Source of the DNA: Bacillus stratosphericus | GTDB lineage: Bacteria; Bacillota; Bacilli; Bacillales; Bacillaceae | Direction of reading: 5' to 3' | Length of the DNA stretch: 64,000 nucleotides | Assembly (NCBI RefSeq): GCF_020524495.1 | Contig: NZ_JAIVLB010000008.1 | Coordinates: forward strand, 1-64,000 | Part shown: one piece after another, positions 63,197-64,000 of the stretch | How the letters are laid out: every line of letters begins with the position of its first letter | Numbering within the stretch: the first letter of the stretch is position 1 | Translations under genes and position numbers: made by a program | Notes under the pieces: generated by a model | Database searches by the model: none | What the model was told of the DNA's origin: nothing | The model's input: only the letters and a program-made list of their open reading frames with translations

Positions 63197-64000
63197 ATGA
63201 AAATACGTTCACTCCATATTGCGAATTTCGGGAAATTTTCCAATCGAACCTTTCACTTTTCTAGTGACGGTTTTCAGCTCGTTTATGGTCTGAATGAATC
63301 GGGGAAAACGACATTGAAGGCATTTATTGAATCGATGTTATTTGGTTTTTCGAAAAGCAAAATGTATAAGTTAAAGCAGGGATCATTTTATGGCGGCTTC
63401 CTCACTTGTTTAGATGATGAGTTAGGTGTCATTCATATTGAAAGAACGTCCGATCGAGGCGGTCAAGCACAGGTGTTGCTACCGAATGGTGAAGTAAAAG
63501 ACGAAGCTTTTCTGTGCACTATTTTAAAGGGAACGGACCGCAGATTATTCCAGTCGATTTATTCATTTGATGTGTTTGGACTGCAAAATGTTCAAGCCTT
63601 AAACCAAGACCAAATTGGTGAGTTTCTTCTCTTTTCCAGTTTATTTGGCTCAGATGCGGCCTCCAAGATGGATAGCAGGCTTCTAAAGCAGCAGGAGCAG
63701 CTTTTTAAACCCAATGGACGCAAGCCCGAATTAAACCAACAGCTTAATCGTATAAAAGAGCTTACAGGCGAGCTGAAACAGGCCAAATTGATAGCATGGC
63801 GTTATGCTGAAAAGAAACGGGAACAAGCCCAATTAACAGAGGGGATAGAAGAGCTTCAACAAGAAATAAAGCATGTAGAAGAAGATATTCAACAATTGAA
63901 TGAACATATTCGCCTTTATCCTTTGATAGAGAAAAAGGTGGAGTTAAAAAAAGAATTAGGGCGTTATCCAAAGCGAGTCAAACAGTTTAGACAAGAAACC
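63197..64000 (+). CDS. yhaN: SbcC/SMC-like ATPase YhaN (N-terminal part, runs off window)
   Basis: The first 268 residues of a large AAA ATPase. MKIRSLHIANFGKFSNRTFH begins the ATPase head and LVYGLNESGKTTLKAF is the Walker A (P-loop). A coiled coil opens near residue 165 (KLxxQQEQL, LNRIKELTGELKQ) and continues to the window end. Full-length YhaN is about 960 residues, with Walker B at the far C-terminus. AAAAGGAGAGG precedes the ATG. It forms an operon with yhaO and presumably a nuclease complex in DNA repair. Confidence 0.9.
   Translation, partial: MKIRSLHIANFGKFSNRTFHFSSDGFQLVYGLNESGKTTLKAFIESMLFGFSKSKMYKLKQGSFYGGFLTCLDDELGVIHIERTSDRGGQAQVLLPNGEVKDEAFLCTILKGTDRRLFQSIYSFDVFGLQNVQALNQDQIGEFLLFSSLFGSDAASKMDSRLLKQQEQLFKPNGRKPELNQQLNRIKELTGELKQAKLIAWRYAEKKREQAQLTEGIEELQQEIKHVEEDIQQLNEHIRLYPLIEKKVELKKELGRYPKRVKQFRQET

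Overview
The window is low-GC Firmicute DNA with strong Shine-Dalgarno sequences and spore genes (spoVR, a small acid-soluble spore protein, yhcN- and yhcQ-like genes, yheC/yheD). Gene order follows the Bacillus subtilis chromosome from yhcN to yhaN almost item by item. Protein details and gene losses point to the Bacillus pumilus group (B. pumilus/safensis/altitudinis); this is inferred from memory of the families and was not tested by search. No rRNA, tRNA, CRISPR array, prophage or classical riboswitch was recognised.

Layout. Positions 1-700 are an edge of mobile-element debris: the first codons of an IS1182-like transposase and a truncated drug-efflux gene. Next come cspB, small sporulation genes and a membrane peptidase (0.8-4.5 kb). 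A 1102-residue CheB-like/CheR/PAS/histidine-kinase fusion follows (4.6-7.9 kb), then a broken yhcR beside its intact sortase yhcS, and yhcT to yhcX (8-15 kb). An insertion relative to B. subtilis (15-17.3 kb) carries a VOC protein, an AEC transporter and two decayed genes. After yhxA lies the glycerol regulon glpP-glpF-glpK-glpD with two antitermination leaders and a cre site (19-24 kb). Then come pgcA, a decayed yhcYZ two-component system, and a stress block katA (PerR box), nsrR and hmp (NsrR-type operator). spoVR, phoA, a LysM/NlpC-P60 hydrolase, the sigM-yhdL-yhdK operon, plsC, two MpfA-type magnesium exporters flanking a MerR regulator, two fluoride channels and a glycerophosphodiesterase follow (32-44 kb). 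The last part (44-64 kb) runs yhdX, yhdY, broken srtN, yheN, dat, nhaX, relics of bmrBCD, yheG, sspB, msmX, a PucR-family relic, yheE-yheA, yhaX, hemZ, a siderophore monooxygenase relic, yhaR, yhaO and the start of yhaN.

The theme is active gene decay on a conserved scaffold. I count about a dozen broken or start-compromised genes in 64 kb: the efflux fragment, yhcR, yhcT (5' end), a small secreted gene, an unidentified gene, yhcY (with a damaged yhcZ), yhdQ/cueR (5' end), srtN, bmrB, bmrC/D, a PucR regulator, yheC and an iucD-like gene. Some are single-base changes that could be sequencing errors. Others (large deletions, multiple stops) cannot be.

The most unusual regulatory structure is shared by the paralogous transporter genes at 38959-40290 and 41119-42501. 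In each, a strong ribosome-binding site is separated from the start codon by a perfect or near-perfect 10-bp hairpin, so folding would restore normal spacing.
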